Origin: Clostridium sp031626875
GTDB lineage: Bacteria > Bacillota > Clostridia > Clostridiales > Clostridiaceae
DNA: 64,000 nt
Direction: 5' to 3'
NCBI RefSeq assembly: GCF_031626875.1
Contig: NZ_JANDMF010000022.1
Coordinates: 22,681 to 86,680, forward strand
Shown here: positions 1 through 8,789 of the stretch, piece by piece
Numbering within the stretch: the stretch's first letter is position 1
How the letters are laid out: each line of letters begins with the position of its first letter
Translations under genes and position numbers: made by a program
Notes under the pieces: generated by a model
Told to the model about the DNA's origin: nothing
Database searches by the model: none
What the model saw: the letters and a program-made list of their open reading frames with translations, nothing else

Positions 1-3000
1 TATATATTTCCTCAAGTGTCATGGCATCTTTAAAGACTTCATTTTCAATTCTTTTGATGCCATTTGGAATGTGTATACATACTCCTTTATTTATATACCT
101 TAATATAGACAAATTTTCATCTATATCAAAACAACTCATAGCATTACTATATATCTCTTTTATTATGTCAGGAATTTCTTTTTTTAATATTACTAAATAA
201 TCTTCTGTAGAATAATAAATATCTTCAATTCCTATTTCTTTAATTGCAGTACATCCTGCAAAAGCATAACTTCCAAATATAAACGCTTCAGATGTTAATC
301 GAATTTTTTCTAAACCACTACAATCCTCAAAACAATGAGCTGAAATATATGTTGTACTATTTAAACAAATACATTTTAATGAAATACAACCATAAAAAGC
401 TTCTTCTTCTATCTGCTTTATATTTTTAAACTCAAAATTTTTTAATGATTTACATTCATAAAAGCAACCTTTACCTATATGTTCTAACTCTTTACATTTG
501 CATACCTCAAGAGATCTACATCCACAAAATGCTTCTTTTCCAAAAGTTGTTGTGCCTTTAAATGTAATATACTTAAGATTTGTACAATACGAAAATGTCC
601 CAGTTCCTATTTCTTGAACATATCCACCTACCTCTATTAATGACACACATTTTTCAAATGCTCTCTTGGCAATATTTCTTAATGATGCTGGAAAATCAAC
701 TTTTTTTATGTTTCTACATCCAGAAAAAGCACCTTCACCTATATTTATAAGACTTTGTGGAAATACGACACTAGTTATATTATCATTTCTTGAAAAAGCA
801 TATGGCAAAATATTTACTACACCTTCTGGAATTATTATCTCCCCTACAAACTCTTTGCCATCAACAACTGTATTTGATATTATGACAAGCTTTGAATTAC
901 TTTTTAATTTCTCTAAAAAAGCAGTATTTCTAAAAGCATCTGCCTGTATATCTACACAGTTTACCATAATATTTTCAAGTCTTTTGCAACCACTAAAAGC
1001 ATTTTCACCTATATATAAAGCATCTCTTGATGGAACTTTTAATATTTCACTACATCCATAAAATGCATTATCATGTATATATGTAATTTCACCTTCTGCT
1101 ATAACCTTTTCTAATGATGTGCAATATGAAAAAACTCCTTCTTCAAGCTTTGCTATACTGTTAGGTAGTATAACTTCTTTAATAGAGGTACACCCACAAA
1201 AACACCTTGCTCCAATTCTTTTAAGCGATTTAGGTAATTTTATAGATGTAATTTTTGTATTTCCATAAAAAGCTCCTCCTGCAATAATAGTTGTTCCCTC
1301 TGGAATTACAACATCTCCAGAAAGGCTTTTCCCATCCATAAAAATGTTGCTATCTTCTATATTATTCTTTATATAAATACTATCTTCAAAAGCATTTCTA
1401 CCAATATACTCAATAGATTTTGGAAGGTTAACATATTTTAGCGATGTACATCTAAATGCAAATTTATCTCCAATAGATTTTACTCCATCACAAAAAGTTA
1501 ACTTGTTCAATTTATTACATTCTGAAAGTATATCAGTACCACATTCCTTTGAATCACAATCAATAATTGCCTGTCTTATACCTGATTTTGTAAACACATT
1601 ATTTCCAAGCCTATTCAATGACTTTGGTAAATATATTTCTTTTATACAGCTACATTTATAGAAAGCCAAATCTCCTATACTCTTCAACTTTTCTGGGAAT
1701 TGTATATTCTTTAATGAGTTACAACCATAAAAAGCTTGATTGCTAATTTCTCTTAATTGATTTCCAAACCTAACATCACTTAAATTTTTGCATCTATTAA
1801 ATGTGGATTTTTCTATCAAAGTCAGTGTTTCAGGTAATTCTATCGATTTAATTTTTACACAATTTTCAAAAGCAGATTCACCTAGCTTCTCCAATCCTTC
1901 TTGAAGATTTATTGTTTGTAAAAGCAAACAATCCATAAATGCTCCTTCATGAATTTCTTTTATAGACCTTGGTAAAATTACTCTCCCAATTGCTTCATTT
2001 CCTGCAAAAGCTTTTTCTCCAATTACTGTTATTCCTTCTGGAACAGCTACTCTCTCCTCATTTCCTCTGTATTTAATCAATGTAGTGCCACTAATAAAAA
2101 AGTTATTTAGTAGTTGTGAATGAATTATATGTACTATTGGATGAATATTCTCATCATATGTATTCAAATGCCCTTTAATTTCATATGTACTTCCATCTGA
2201 CAATGTAATAAATTTTAATGTTGTACAGTTTTTAAAAGCATCAGAACTTATATTAACTTTATCATTAGCAAACTCTATTCTCTCTAAATTTATGCAATTT
2301 CTAAATGCCCTACTCCCAATTTCAGTTAGAGTTTTAGGAAGTTTTATAGAAATCACACCCTTTTTATCAAAGAAACAACTTTTCCCAATAGCAGTTATTC
2401 CCTTTGGAACATCTATATCTTTCACATTTATAAGAAATCTTGATAAAATTCCGTTTTCTATTTCCATCATTCTATATATATCTTTAGCAATTGCTTTAAT
2501 TACAGGATGAACATCTGAATTTGATGATATTATTTCAATTGCACTTTCCATATTAAAAATAGCTCCATCACTTAAAGTTATTTTAGAAATTTTCCCGCAT
2601 CCTGTAAACACATCACATATGGATGATATATCCAAATCACATGAGACTTCTACATTTTTTAGATTCACATCATTTGAAAACACTTGTTTACCTAGATGTT
2701 TTATCCCTAGCATAGAAACATATTCAAGATTATCACAATATAGAAACACACAGTTACTGAGACTTTTTATTGATAAGGGTAATTCTACTCTTTCTAAAGA
2801 ATGGCAACGATGAAAAGCATATTCTCCTATAAATTTAAGATTTGAAGGAAAGTTGATTTTTTTTAATTTTCTACATCCTTTAAAGGCAGTATCCATAATA
2901 TCTGTTATAGTTTCAGGAAGAATTATTTCTTCTATAGATGCACACCCTTTAAATGCTCCTTTGCCTATTACTTTAACTTTCTCTGGAACAATAACTTTAG

Positions 3001-3058
3001 CCTCTCTAAGTGTATATCTTTCTAAAATTCCATTCTTTATAATAAATCCTGCTTCCAT
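1..3058 (-). CDS. Giant BspA-like leucine-rich repeat (LRR_5) protein, 3' end beyond window
   Basis: An open reading frame runs leftward from an ATG at 3058 to the window edge without a stop: about 1019 codons are visible and the C-terminus is missing. The translation is a long array of LRR_5 repeats of about 23 residues, with recurring patterns such as IGKGAFKGC, SLERVELP and IGEGAFSGC. Spacer modules of the type 'ENGIL...VPEGI..I' interrupt the array. This repeat class occurs in Treponema/Bacteroides BspA-type surface proteins and in many clostridial proteins, and usually serves binding or adhesion. The N-terminus (MEAGFIIKNGILERYTL) has no signal peptide or membrane segment, so secretion is not supported and an intracellular role is possible. 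The ATG overlaps the stop of the upstream dihydrouridine synthase (TAATG), indicating translational coupling. The family call is secure; ligand and function are unknown. Confidence 0.9.
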   Translation of the reverse strand, partial: MEAGFIIKNGILERYTLREAKVIVPEKVKVIGKGAFKGCASIEEIILPETITDIMDTAFKGCRKLKKINFPSNLKFIGEYAFHRCHSLERVELPLSIKSLSNCVFLYCDNLEYVSMLGIKHLGKQVFSNDVNLKNVEVSCDLDISSICDVFTGCGKISKITLSDGAIFNMESAIEIISSNSDVHPVIKAIAKDIYRMMEIENGILSRFLINVKDIDVPKGITAIGKSCFFDKKGVISIKLPKTLTEIGSRAFRNCINLERIEFANDKVNISSDAFKNCTTLKFITLSDGSTYEIKGHLNTYDENIHPIVHIIHSQLLNNFFISGTTLIKYRGNEERVAVPEGITVIGEKAFAGNEAIGRVILPRSIKEIHEGAFMDCLLLQTINLQEGLEKLGESAFENCVKIKSIELPETLTLIEKSTFNRCKNLSDVRFGNQLREISNQAFYGCNSLKNIQFPEKLKSIGDLAFYKCSCIKEIYLPKSLNRLGNNVFTKSGIRQAIIDCDSKECGTDILSECNKLNKLTFCDGVKSIGDKFAFRCTSLKYVNLPKSIEYIGRNAFEDSIYIKNNIEDSNIFMDGKSLSGDVVIPEGTTIIAGGAFYGNTKITSIKLPKSLKRIGARCFCGCTSIKEVILPNSIAKLEEGVFSYCTSLEKVIAEGEITYIHDNAFYGCSEILKVPSRDALYIGENAFSGCKRLENIMVNCVDIQADAFRNTAFLEKLKSNSKLVIISNTVVDGKEFVGEIIIPEGVVNILPYAFSRNDNITSVVFPQSLINIGEGAFSGCRNIKKVDFPASLRNIAKRAFEKCVSLIEVGGYVQEIGTGTFSYCTNLKYITFKGTTTFGKEAFCGCRSLEVCKCKELEHIGKGCFYECKSLKNFEFKNIKQIEEEAFYGCISLKCICLNSTTYISAHCFEDCSGLEKIRLTSEAFIFGSYAFAGCTAIKEIGIEDIYYSTEDYLVILKKEIPDIIKEIYSNAMSCFDIDENLSILRYINKGVCIHIPNGIKRIENEVFKDAMTLEEIY

Positions 3059-4047
3059 TAATCCAGCCTCTTTCCTTCATCAAATATTTTTTTTATAGTA
3101 TATTTTAGTTCCTCTATATTACCACATTTATATAATTCATCTTTATACTGTCTAGTTTCCTTTTGTGCTCTCACCCAATATGCTGCAATTTTTTTAATAT
3201 ATGCAATTGTGAAGGTTTCATCATAATATTTTGCTGTTAAATCAACCTGTTCAATTAAAAATGTATATTTACTTTTTTTAATTTCTTTATGGGTAAGTTC
3301 ACTAAATATAAATGGATTTTCAATAGCATATCTTGCAATCATCACCCCATCTGCTCCTGTAAGATCCATCATCTTTTTTGCATCCTCTGCAGAAAAAACA
3401 CCTCCATTTGCAATTACAGGTATTTTAACAACTGATTTTGCCTCCTCTATTTGGTCAAAATATGGATCCCCATAATACATCATATTTCTACTTCTTCCAT
3501 GAACAGTAATCATATCTGCCCCTGAATCTTCGCACACCTTTGCAAATTCTGCTGCAATCATTTTATCCTCTAGAATTCCCACACGAAATTTTACAGTAAC
3601 TACTTTACCACTCTTTTTGCAACCTTTAATAATTTCTGATGATTTTTTTAAATCTGCAAGAAGAGCACTTCCTTGCCCACTTTTAAATACATTTGGTACT
3701 GGACACCCCATATTTATATCTATTATGTCAAACTCTTGGAGATAATCACTTATTGCCATTTTCTCTATTATCCTTGGATCAGAACCTATTAATTGAGCTG
3801 CTTTTATCTTTTCTTTTTCAGTTGTAAAAAGTAATTTTCTAGTCTCTTTATCTTGATATCTAAGAGCATTACAGTTTACCATCTCTGTAAAGCACAATCC
3901 TGCACCTAGTTCACTACACATAATTCTAAAAGGATAACAAGTATAACTAGCAAGAGGCGCCATAAGAACATTTGATGGTAGCACTATATTTCCAATTCTT
4001 AATTCTTTTATCTCCAAATTAAACACTCTCCCTACAAACATATTCAC
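3058..4047 (-). CDS. dus: tRNA-dihydrouridine synthase (Dus family)
   Basis: A flavoenzyme that reduces specific uridines in the tRNA D-loop or variable loop with NADPH and FMN. The 329-residue product has the TIM-barrel Dus layout. The N-terminal FMN-binding start is NVLMAPLASYT. The catalytic cysteine lies in INMGCPVPNV (about C115). Lys153 in TVKFRVG and His183 in TVHGRSRNMMYYG are the phosphate/FMN-contacting motifs, followed by IANGGVFSAEDA. Length is normal for Dus. Another in-frame Met lies two codons in, so the exact start is uncertain. Its stop overlaps the ATG of the downstream LRR gene, so the two are cotranscribed and probably coupled. Which uridine is modified (DusB-like versus other) cannot be decided here. 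Confidence 0.93.
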   Translation of the reverse strand: MNMFVGRVFNLEIKELRIGNIVLPSNVLMAPLASYTCYPFRIMCSELGAGLCFTEMVNCNALRYQDKETRKLLFTTEKEKIKAAQLIGSDPRIIEKMAISDYLQEFDIIDINMGCPVPNVFKSGQGSALLADLKKSSEIIKGCKKSGKVVTVKFRVGILEDKMIAAEFAKVCEDSGADMITVHGRSRNMMYYGDPYFDQIEEAKSVVKIPVIANGGVFSAEDAKKMMDLTGADGVMIARYAIENPFIFSELTHKEIKKSKYTFLIEQVDLTAKYYDETFTIAYIKKIAAYWVRAQKETRQYKDELYKCGNIEELKYTIKKIFDEGKRLD

Positions 4048-4123
4048 TTTTTAATAGTATACTATATTTTTCTATGAATTTATGTTTTTATAATAATTTG
4101 CATAAATACTCCTCAGATTATTT

Positions 4124-4151
4124 AGGACATTTTGTAATTTTATGTTATAAT
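4124..4151 (+). promoter_or_regulatory. Putative promoter of the GH5 cellulase gene
   Basis: A TATAAT hexamer at 4146-4151 is preceded, 16 bases upstream, by AGGACA (4124-4129; four of six matches to TTGACA). It would give a leader of about 190 bases before the TTG start at 4347. The leader contains a short SD-preceded reading frame at 4243 (MNSRLWLSFWKYK), which may be chance. No recognised riboswitch was found in the leader. Confidence 0.4.
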
Positions 4152-4346
4152 GCCTTTATAATATTTTACTTCATATGTTATTTTATTACAAATAACTACA
4201 TTTTTATCTATTTTGTATTTAAAAATAATTACGAAAGGAGTGATGAATAGTCGCCTTTGGCTAAGTTTTTGGAAATATAAATGATAAAACAGAAAACTAA
4301 AATATTATTAAACACATGATAAATCATTTACACTGGGGGGATTAAT

Positions 4347-6062
4347 TTGTTTTTTGATATGAAAAAGACTAGATTTTTTAAAAGAGGATTCACACTAGCC
4401 ATTGCTGGTATAATGATGTTATTTGCAATGGTAAGCTCAAAACCTTATAAGGTAGAGGCTGCTACAACTTCTGTTAGCCAACTTAAAGTAAGCAGAAGTC
4501 AATTGTGTGATGCTAATGGTAATGCTATTCAGTTAAAAGGAATGAGTTCACATGGACTTCAATGGTCTGTTGGAAACTACATGAATTATGATAGCATGAA
4601 ATTTTTAAGAGACAACTGGGGTGTTAATGTTGTGCGTGCTGCAATGTATACTGGCGAAAATGGATACATCTCAAACCCAACAACAACAAAAGCAAGAGTT
4701 AAAGAAATAGTTCAAGCTGCTATTGATTTAAAGATGTATGTAGTTATTGACTGGCACATACTGAGTGATAACAATCCTAATACTTATAAGGAACAAGCAA
4801 AATCATTCTTTCAAGAAATGGCTAAAACATATGGAAATACTCCAAATGTAATATATGAAATTTGTAATGAACCAAATGGAGTTAATTGGTCAAATGATAT
4901 AAAACCTTATGCTGACTATATAATTCCTGCTATAAGAGCTATAGATCCTGATAATATAATCATTGTTGGTACAAGCAATTGGAGCCAAGATGTGGATGTT
5001 GCTGCAAGCAATCCTTTATCATACTCTAATATAATGTATGCTTGTCATTTCTATGCTGGATCACATGGGCAAGAGCTTAGAGATAAAATAAATACTGCTA
5101 TGTCAAAAGGCTCAGCTGTTTTTGTATCTGAGTGGGGAACTTCTGATGCTTCTGGAGATGGTGGTCCATATTTAGATAAATCTCAGCAATGGATTGACTT
5201 TATGAATTCAAAAAAAATAAGCTGGATTAACTGGTCTTTATCTAATACTACTCAATCATCTTCAGCATTAAAATCTAATGCAAATACAAATGGTGGTTGG
5301 AGTGATTCTGATCTTACAACTTCGGGCCTATTTGTAAAGAAAAATATTAGTGGTGTTTCATCAACAACACCAGTTACTGATACACCTGTTCAAGAACCAA
5401 CAGGAAAAATAGTTTCTAATGTAGATGTAACATCTGCAATTACAACTGATTGGGGGACTGGAGCAACTGTTCAATTAACTATAAAGAATAATAACTCTAC
5501 TCCAATAAATGGTTGGACGTTATCATGGGCTTTACCTAACAATCAATCTATTACTGCTATGTGGAATGGTACTTATACGCAAAATAAGTCAAATATAAAT
5601 GTTACAAGTGATAGTTCTCATAGTTATATTGCTGCTAATGGTGGAACTCAAACTCTTGTATATAATATAAACTATAGTGGTTCAAATACTCAACCAAGAA
5701 ATTTTACATTAAGAACTGCTAATTCTGCTTCTAATGTTTCTGCTCAAGATATTACATATGAAGTATCCCCTGATTGGGGGTCTGGAGCAACTATTCATTT
5801 AACTATAAAAAATAATAGTTCTACTCCTATAAATGGTTGGAAATTATCATGGACTTTACCTAATAACCAATCTATCACTGATATGTGGAATGGTACTTAT
5901 ACAAAAAGTGGTTCAACTATAAATGTTACAAGTGATAATTATCATAATTATATAGCTGCTAATGGCGGAACTCAAACTCTTGTATATAATATAAATTATA
6001 TTGGTTCAAATACAAAACCAACAAACTTCATGTTAAATGGAACACCTTGTTTGGTTAAATAA
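4347..6062 (+). CDS. Secreted endo-beta-1,4-glucanase, GH5 with two CBM2 modules
   Basis: A cellulase cutting internal beta-1,4-glucosidic bonds of cellulose or related glucans outside the cell. The 571-residue precursor has a signal peptide ending near VEA (about residue 38) and a GH5 (subfamily 2-like) barrel from about 42 to 335. The acid/base Glu is in IYEICNEPNG (E175) and the nucleophile Glu in FVSEWGTS (E262). A Thr/Pro-rich linker leads to two homologous CBM2 domains (about 355-456 and 465-566). Both repeat the features INGW, LPNNQSI, MWNGTY and AANGGTQTLVYNINY. The TTG start is chosen because the GGGGGG ribosome binding site (4335-4340) lies 6 bases upstream; the next ATG (4359) is too far. 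Tandem CBM2 suggests binding to crystalline cellulose. It is monocistronic with its own terminator. Confidence 0.93.
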   Translation: MFFDMKKTRFFKRGFTLAIAGIMMLFAMVSSKPYKVEAATTSVSQLKVSRSQLCDANGNAIQLKGMSSHGLQWSVGNYMNYDSMKFLRDNWGVNVVRAAMYTGENGYISNPTTTKARVKEIVQAAIDLKMYVVIDWHILSDNNPNTYKEQAKSFFQEMAKTYGNTPNVIYEICNEPNGVNWSNDIKPYADYIIPAIRAIDPDNIIIVGTSNWSQDVDVAASNPLSYSNIMYACHFYAGSHGQELRDKINTAMSKGSAVFVSEWGTSDASGDGGPYLDKSQQWIDFMNSKKISWINWSLSNTTQSSSALKSNANTNGGWSDSDLTTSGLFVKKNISGVSSTTPVTDTPVQEPTGKIVSNVDVTSAITTDWGTGATVQLTIKNNNSTPINGWTLSWALPNNQSITAMWNGTYTQNKSNINVTSDSSHSYIAANGGTQTLVYNINYSGSNTQPRNFTLRTANSASNVSAQDITYEVSPDWGSGATIHLTIKNNSSTPINGWKLSWTLPNNQSITDMWNGTYTKSGSTINVTSDNYHNYIAANGGTQTLVYNINYIGSNTKPTNFMLNGTPCLVK

Positions 6063-6083
6063 TATATTGATAATCTTAAAATG

Positions 6084-6110
6084 CCTCACAGTAAAATTGC
6101 TGTGGGGTTT
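6084..6110 (+). terminator. Rho-independent terminator of the cellulase gene
   Basis: The stem CCTCACAG/CTGTGGGG (one G-T pair) with an 8-base loop is followed by TTTATT, 21 bases after the stop codon. Confidence 0.75.
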
Positions 6111-6377
6111 ATTCTGATATTTACAATTATAAATATATATTTAACTCTCATATTCTAACTTCTTATATTAATCTTTTATCTAAAAATCACCAAAAGAAAA
6201 TATAAAATTCTACATTTTTATTCTTTTTTTCACAACATGCAAACTTATTATCAAACACTTTTCGCCATAAAATATTACATATTGACATGCTTATACATTT
6301 GTAGTATTGTTTTTCTTGTATTTGATTTATTTGTTGTTCAATCAATAAATTAACATATTTTATAGAGGAGTGTAATA
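6111..6377 (+). promoter_or_regulatory. Intergenic region with promoter for the anchor protein
   Basis: No credible gene is present. The region is AT-rich and contains TTGACA (6282-6287), a 17-base spacer and TATTGT (6305-6310). This is a good vegetative promoter, giving a leader of about 60 bases before the gene starting at 6378. The ribosome binding site GAGGAG lies just before that start. Confidence 0.6.
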
Positions 6378-7625
6378 ATGAAACCAAAAGTAAAAAAAAT
6401 AATTTTAATTCTTACTTCTATTTGTATTTCTTTGTTTTCTTACAAATCAATGTATGTGTACGGTAGTACTAGCTCTAATGCATTAGGGACAGCGTCTGAC
6501 TTCAGCATATTTGTTCTTAATGACCATATCCACAAGAATTCTGACACAACTGGAAGGGTTGCGGTTGGCAATAATGCAACTTATGAAAATTATAGTATAG
6601 GGAATTCTTTAGATATGTCTAATAGTAGAAGTGATCTTATTGTAGGAAATACATTAACCGCAATTGGCGGAAATAATTTTAACGGAAATACCTCAATTGG
6701 TTCTAAAGGCAAAGTTATTAATTATACAATGACAAATAACAACAATATTTCAAATCAACCAAAAAAAGAAAATATTATTGATTTTAATCAAGAAAAAAAT
6801 TATCTTTATACAAAAACAAAAGAATTGAATTCATTGACTCCTAATGGAAGCGTTTCCAATAATTATGGTCAATTAAATTTAAAAGGGTCTAATGAAACTT
6901 TAATCGTCTTTAACATAACAAGTGACAACCTAAAAGGAATAAATGGGATAAATCTTGATGTTCCTGAAAGTGCAACAGTAATTATAAATATAATAGGTAA
7001 AAATACAGAAATAGGAAACTTATCTATTTTTTACAAAATGAATATTCCATCTGAAAATATTTATAAGAGATGGTTATGGAATTTTCCGCAAACTGAGACA
7101 TTAAATTTATATAGTATTTCAGTAAAAGGAAGTATTTTGGCTCCATATGCTACATTTGATGCTAAGGGATCTGGAAATATAGAAGGTACCATTGTGTTAA
7201 ATAATTTCTATAATTACAATTCAGGATTTGAAGTACATAATCATCCTTTTAATGGTTCAATTTCAACTGATGACAAAAGTAAGACAACCACTACATCAAG
7301 TGAAAAAAATTCAAATAAAGAACAATCTTCAGATAATATAACCAAAAATGTTACTACCCCTAAAAAAGCAGAATCTAAATCTAATGAAGATACTTTTAAT
7401 ACAGCAAAAGAAACAACATCTAAAACTGAAATAAATAAAAATACAAATACAAATTCAGATATAGTTGAAAATAATACAGCTGGAAAAACTAATTTAGAGA
7501 ATTCAACAGAAGCAAAAGAAACTACTGATAGTCCTAAAACAGGAGATACAAAAAGCCTTAATATTACACTTTTTCTTTTAGGTGCTAGTATCATAGCTTT
7601 AATTTTCTCACGTAAATTTAGTTAA
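6378..7625 (+). CDS. Choice-of-anchor A family cell-wall protein with LPXTG-like signal
   Basis: A surface protein, probably a sortase-anchored adhesin. The 415-residue precursor has a signal peptide (about 1-29). The choice-of-anchor A domain (about 35-290) starts LGTASDFSIFVLNDH and contains the family features GRVAVGNNATYENYSIG and a late GSILAPYATFDAKGSGNIEGTIV. A Ser/Thr/Lys/Asn-rich low-complexity stalk (about 295-380) follows. The C-terminus carries SPKTGD, an LPXTG variant with Ser for Leu, then a hydrophobic segment and a short basic tail (SRKFS). This is a complete sorting signal. The ligand is unknown; related proteins are linked to collagen or matrix binding. It follows the secreted cellulase and may help attachment to plant material. 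Confidence 0.85.
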   Translation: MKPKVKKIILILTSICISLFSYKSMYVYGSTSSNALGTASDFSIFVLNDHIHKNSDTTGRVAVGNNATYENYSIGNSLDMSNSRSDLIVGNTLTAIGGNNFNGNTSIGSKGKVINYTMTNNNNISNQPKKENIIDFNQEKNYLYTKTKELNSLTPNGSVSNNYGQLNLKGSNETLIVFNITSDNLKGINGINLDVPESATVIINIIGKNTEIGNLSIFYKMNIPSENIYKRWLWNFPQTETLNLYSISVKGSILAPYATFDAKGSGNIEGTIVLNNFYNYNSGFEVHNHPFNGSISTDDKSKTTTTSSEKNSNKEQSSDNITKNVTTPKKAESKSNEDTFNTAKETTSKTEINKNTNTNSDIVENNTAGKTNLENSTEAKETTDSPKTGDTKSLNITLFLLGASIIALIFSRKFS

Positions 7626-7651
7626 TAAAAAAATTATATACTTATATAAAT

Positions 7652-7683
7652 ACCCTAGCTATGATTAATAACATGACTAGGGT
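7652..7683. terminator. Terminator hairpin between convergent genes
   Basis: The perfect 7-bp stem ACCCTAG/CTAGGGT is followed by TTAAATT on the plus strand. It lies between the plus-strand anchor protein and the minus-strand esterase remnant and can serve both. Confidence 0.5.
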
Positions 7684-7709
7684 TTAAATTATTAAACTAT
7701 TCTCTTAAT

Positions 7710-7930
7710 TTAAGGAACTATTTCAATTCCATCAACTATTAACTTAATATCTCTAAATGTAACATCTGCATTTCTTGCCACAAACATTCCAATATAAATA
7801 TATTCAGGATCAATACTTGTAAGCTTAAAATCAAACTCTCCAGTTATTGTAGCTTCACATCCAAATCTACAAACATATCCATCTGAATTTCCTTCAATAG
7901 AAAGATTTATGTTATCTCCTTCTAAGATTG
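7710..7930 (-). pseudogene. Orphaned 3' fragment of a rhamnogalacturonan acetylesterase
   Basis: The reading frame NLSIEGNSDGYVCRFG to VDGIEIVP is clearly homologous to the last 70 or so residues of the 621-residue esterase at 42540-44405 (NLSIQSNSDGYACTFG to VDGVEVKS). Here it is out of frame with the upstream catalytic domain and has no plausible start of its own. Its sequence joins the catalytic part at about 7925-7936, where roughly 437 bp present in the paralogue are missing. It is therefore untranslated or a remnant of a C-terminal accessory domain. Confidence 0.8.
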
Positions 7931-8760
7931 GATGTATATATTGATGTTCTGTAGGTTGGATTTGGGAATAAAACTTCATTCTTAATTGGTGCTTTTGAGT
8001 TGATTACATGTTCTGCAATCCCCTTTATTCCTAATTCTTTAATTCTTTCTGTTATTAAATATGCATTATATTTTGCTCCCCAAATATTTGTATGTGTATT
8101 GTCCACACTTACTGATTTTGATGATAACCATGCATGTAAATATATAGTTTCATCTATTCCTAATTTATCATACAGACCTTTAGTTAACAAAGTCATATCA
8201 ATCACTGGTACATTAAATGTTTTTCCTAACTTTCTAATAACCTCTGAATAATCTCCACCTTCAAATTCCTCTGAAGTTTTTGTAATATGAAGATTTAAAT
8301 TTTCCCACTCGCCTGTCTTTGTTCTTCTAACTATAGGTGTACATAGTATTACTTTACATCCTACAAATTCAGCTGGTTTAATATAATTTTTATATAAAGA
8401 ATTTGCAAATGTGTCCTCTTCTAAATATGTTCCATTTGGATTTGTATATCTCTCTATTTCTAATTTCTCATCATTATGTCCAAACCCTACAAGTAAATAA
8501 TCCCCTTTTTTCATTCCATTTAGAAGTAAATTATATTCTGCCTCAACTATAAAACTTTTAGAACTCCTTCCAGATAAAGCAATATTTTTTACAGATACTG
8601 TTTTATCAAGATAATTTTCAATCTGAGTTCCCCATCCATATCTTACATAGTAATAATTATCTTCAAAACAACTAACTGTTGAATCTCCAACAATCCATAT
8701 AGTTATTTCTTTATTCATATCTTCCTCATTATCACTTTTTCCTAATGTCTCATTTTTCAA
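7912..8760 (-). CDS. C-terminally truncated rhamnogalacturonan acetylesterase (CE12-like SGNH hydrolase)
   Basis: Removes O-acetyl groups from rhamnogalacturonan-type sugars. The 282-residue product retains the whole SGNH catalytic core. Block I is GDSTVS (nucleophile Ser), the block II Gly is in ALSGRSSKSF, block III is GHND, and block V is DNTHTN with the catalytic Asp/His. The first 270 or so residues align closely with the catalytic part of the 621-residue paralogue at 42540. After TSIYTSNLRRR the frame stops because of a frameshifting internal deletion, losing the C-terminal module. A catalytic-only CE12 protein can be active, so loss of function is not certain. The TTG start at 8760 fits a GAGGGGG ribosome binding site 8 bases upstream. 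There is no signal peptide, so it is intracellular. It is last in the operon after importer, CE6-like esterase and deacetylase. Confidence 0.8.
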   Translation of the reverse strand: MKNETLGKSDNEEDMNKEITIWIVGDSTVSCFEDNYYYVRYGWGTQIENYLDKTVSVKNIALSGRSSKSFIVEAEYNLLLNGMKKGDYLLVGFGHNDEKLEIERYTNPNGTYLEEDTFANSLYKNYIKPAEFVGCKVILCTPIVRRTKTGEWENLNLHITKTSEEFEGGDYSEVIRKLGKTFNVPVIDMTLLTKGLYDKLGIDETIYLHAWLSSKSVSVDNTHTNIWGAKYNAYLITERIKELGIKGIAEHVINSKAPIKNEVLFPNPTYRTSIYTSNLRRR

Positions 8761-8789
8761 GTTAATTTCCCCCTCTTATTTTCCATGCA

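Noticed and set aside
1..3100. Several plus-strand open frames (for example 666-1061, 2292-2510, 2853-3098)
   Set aside because: They lie antisense to the LRR protein, have no ribosome sites and no protein-like composition; they are shadows of the repeats.
4201..4340. Riboswitch (for example cyclic-di-GMP) before the cellulase gene
   Set aside because: The conserved core features of known classes were not found; only a small GCC/GGC hairpin is visible.
6187..6387. Minus-strand 66-codon frame between cellulase and anchor protein
   Set aside because: Overlaps the next gene start, no ribosome site, no recognisable protein.
7241..7594. Minus-strand open frame across the anchor protein stalk
   Set aside because: Low-complexity mirror of the Ser/Thr/Lys/Asn-rich stalk, without ribosome site.
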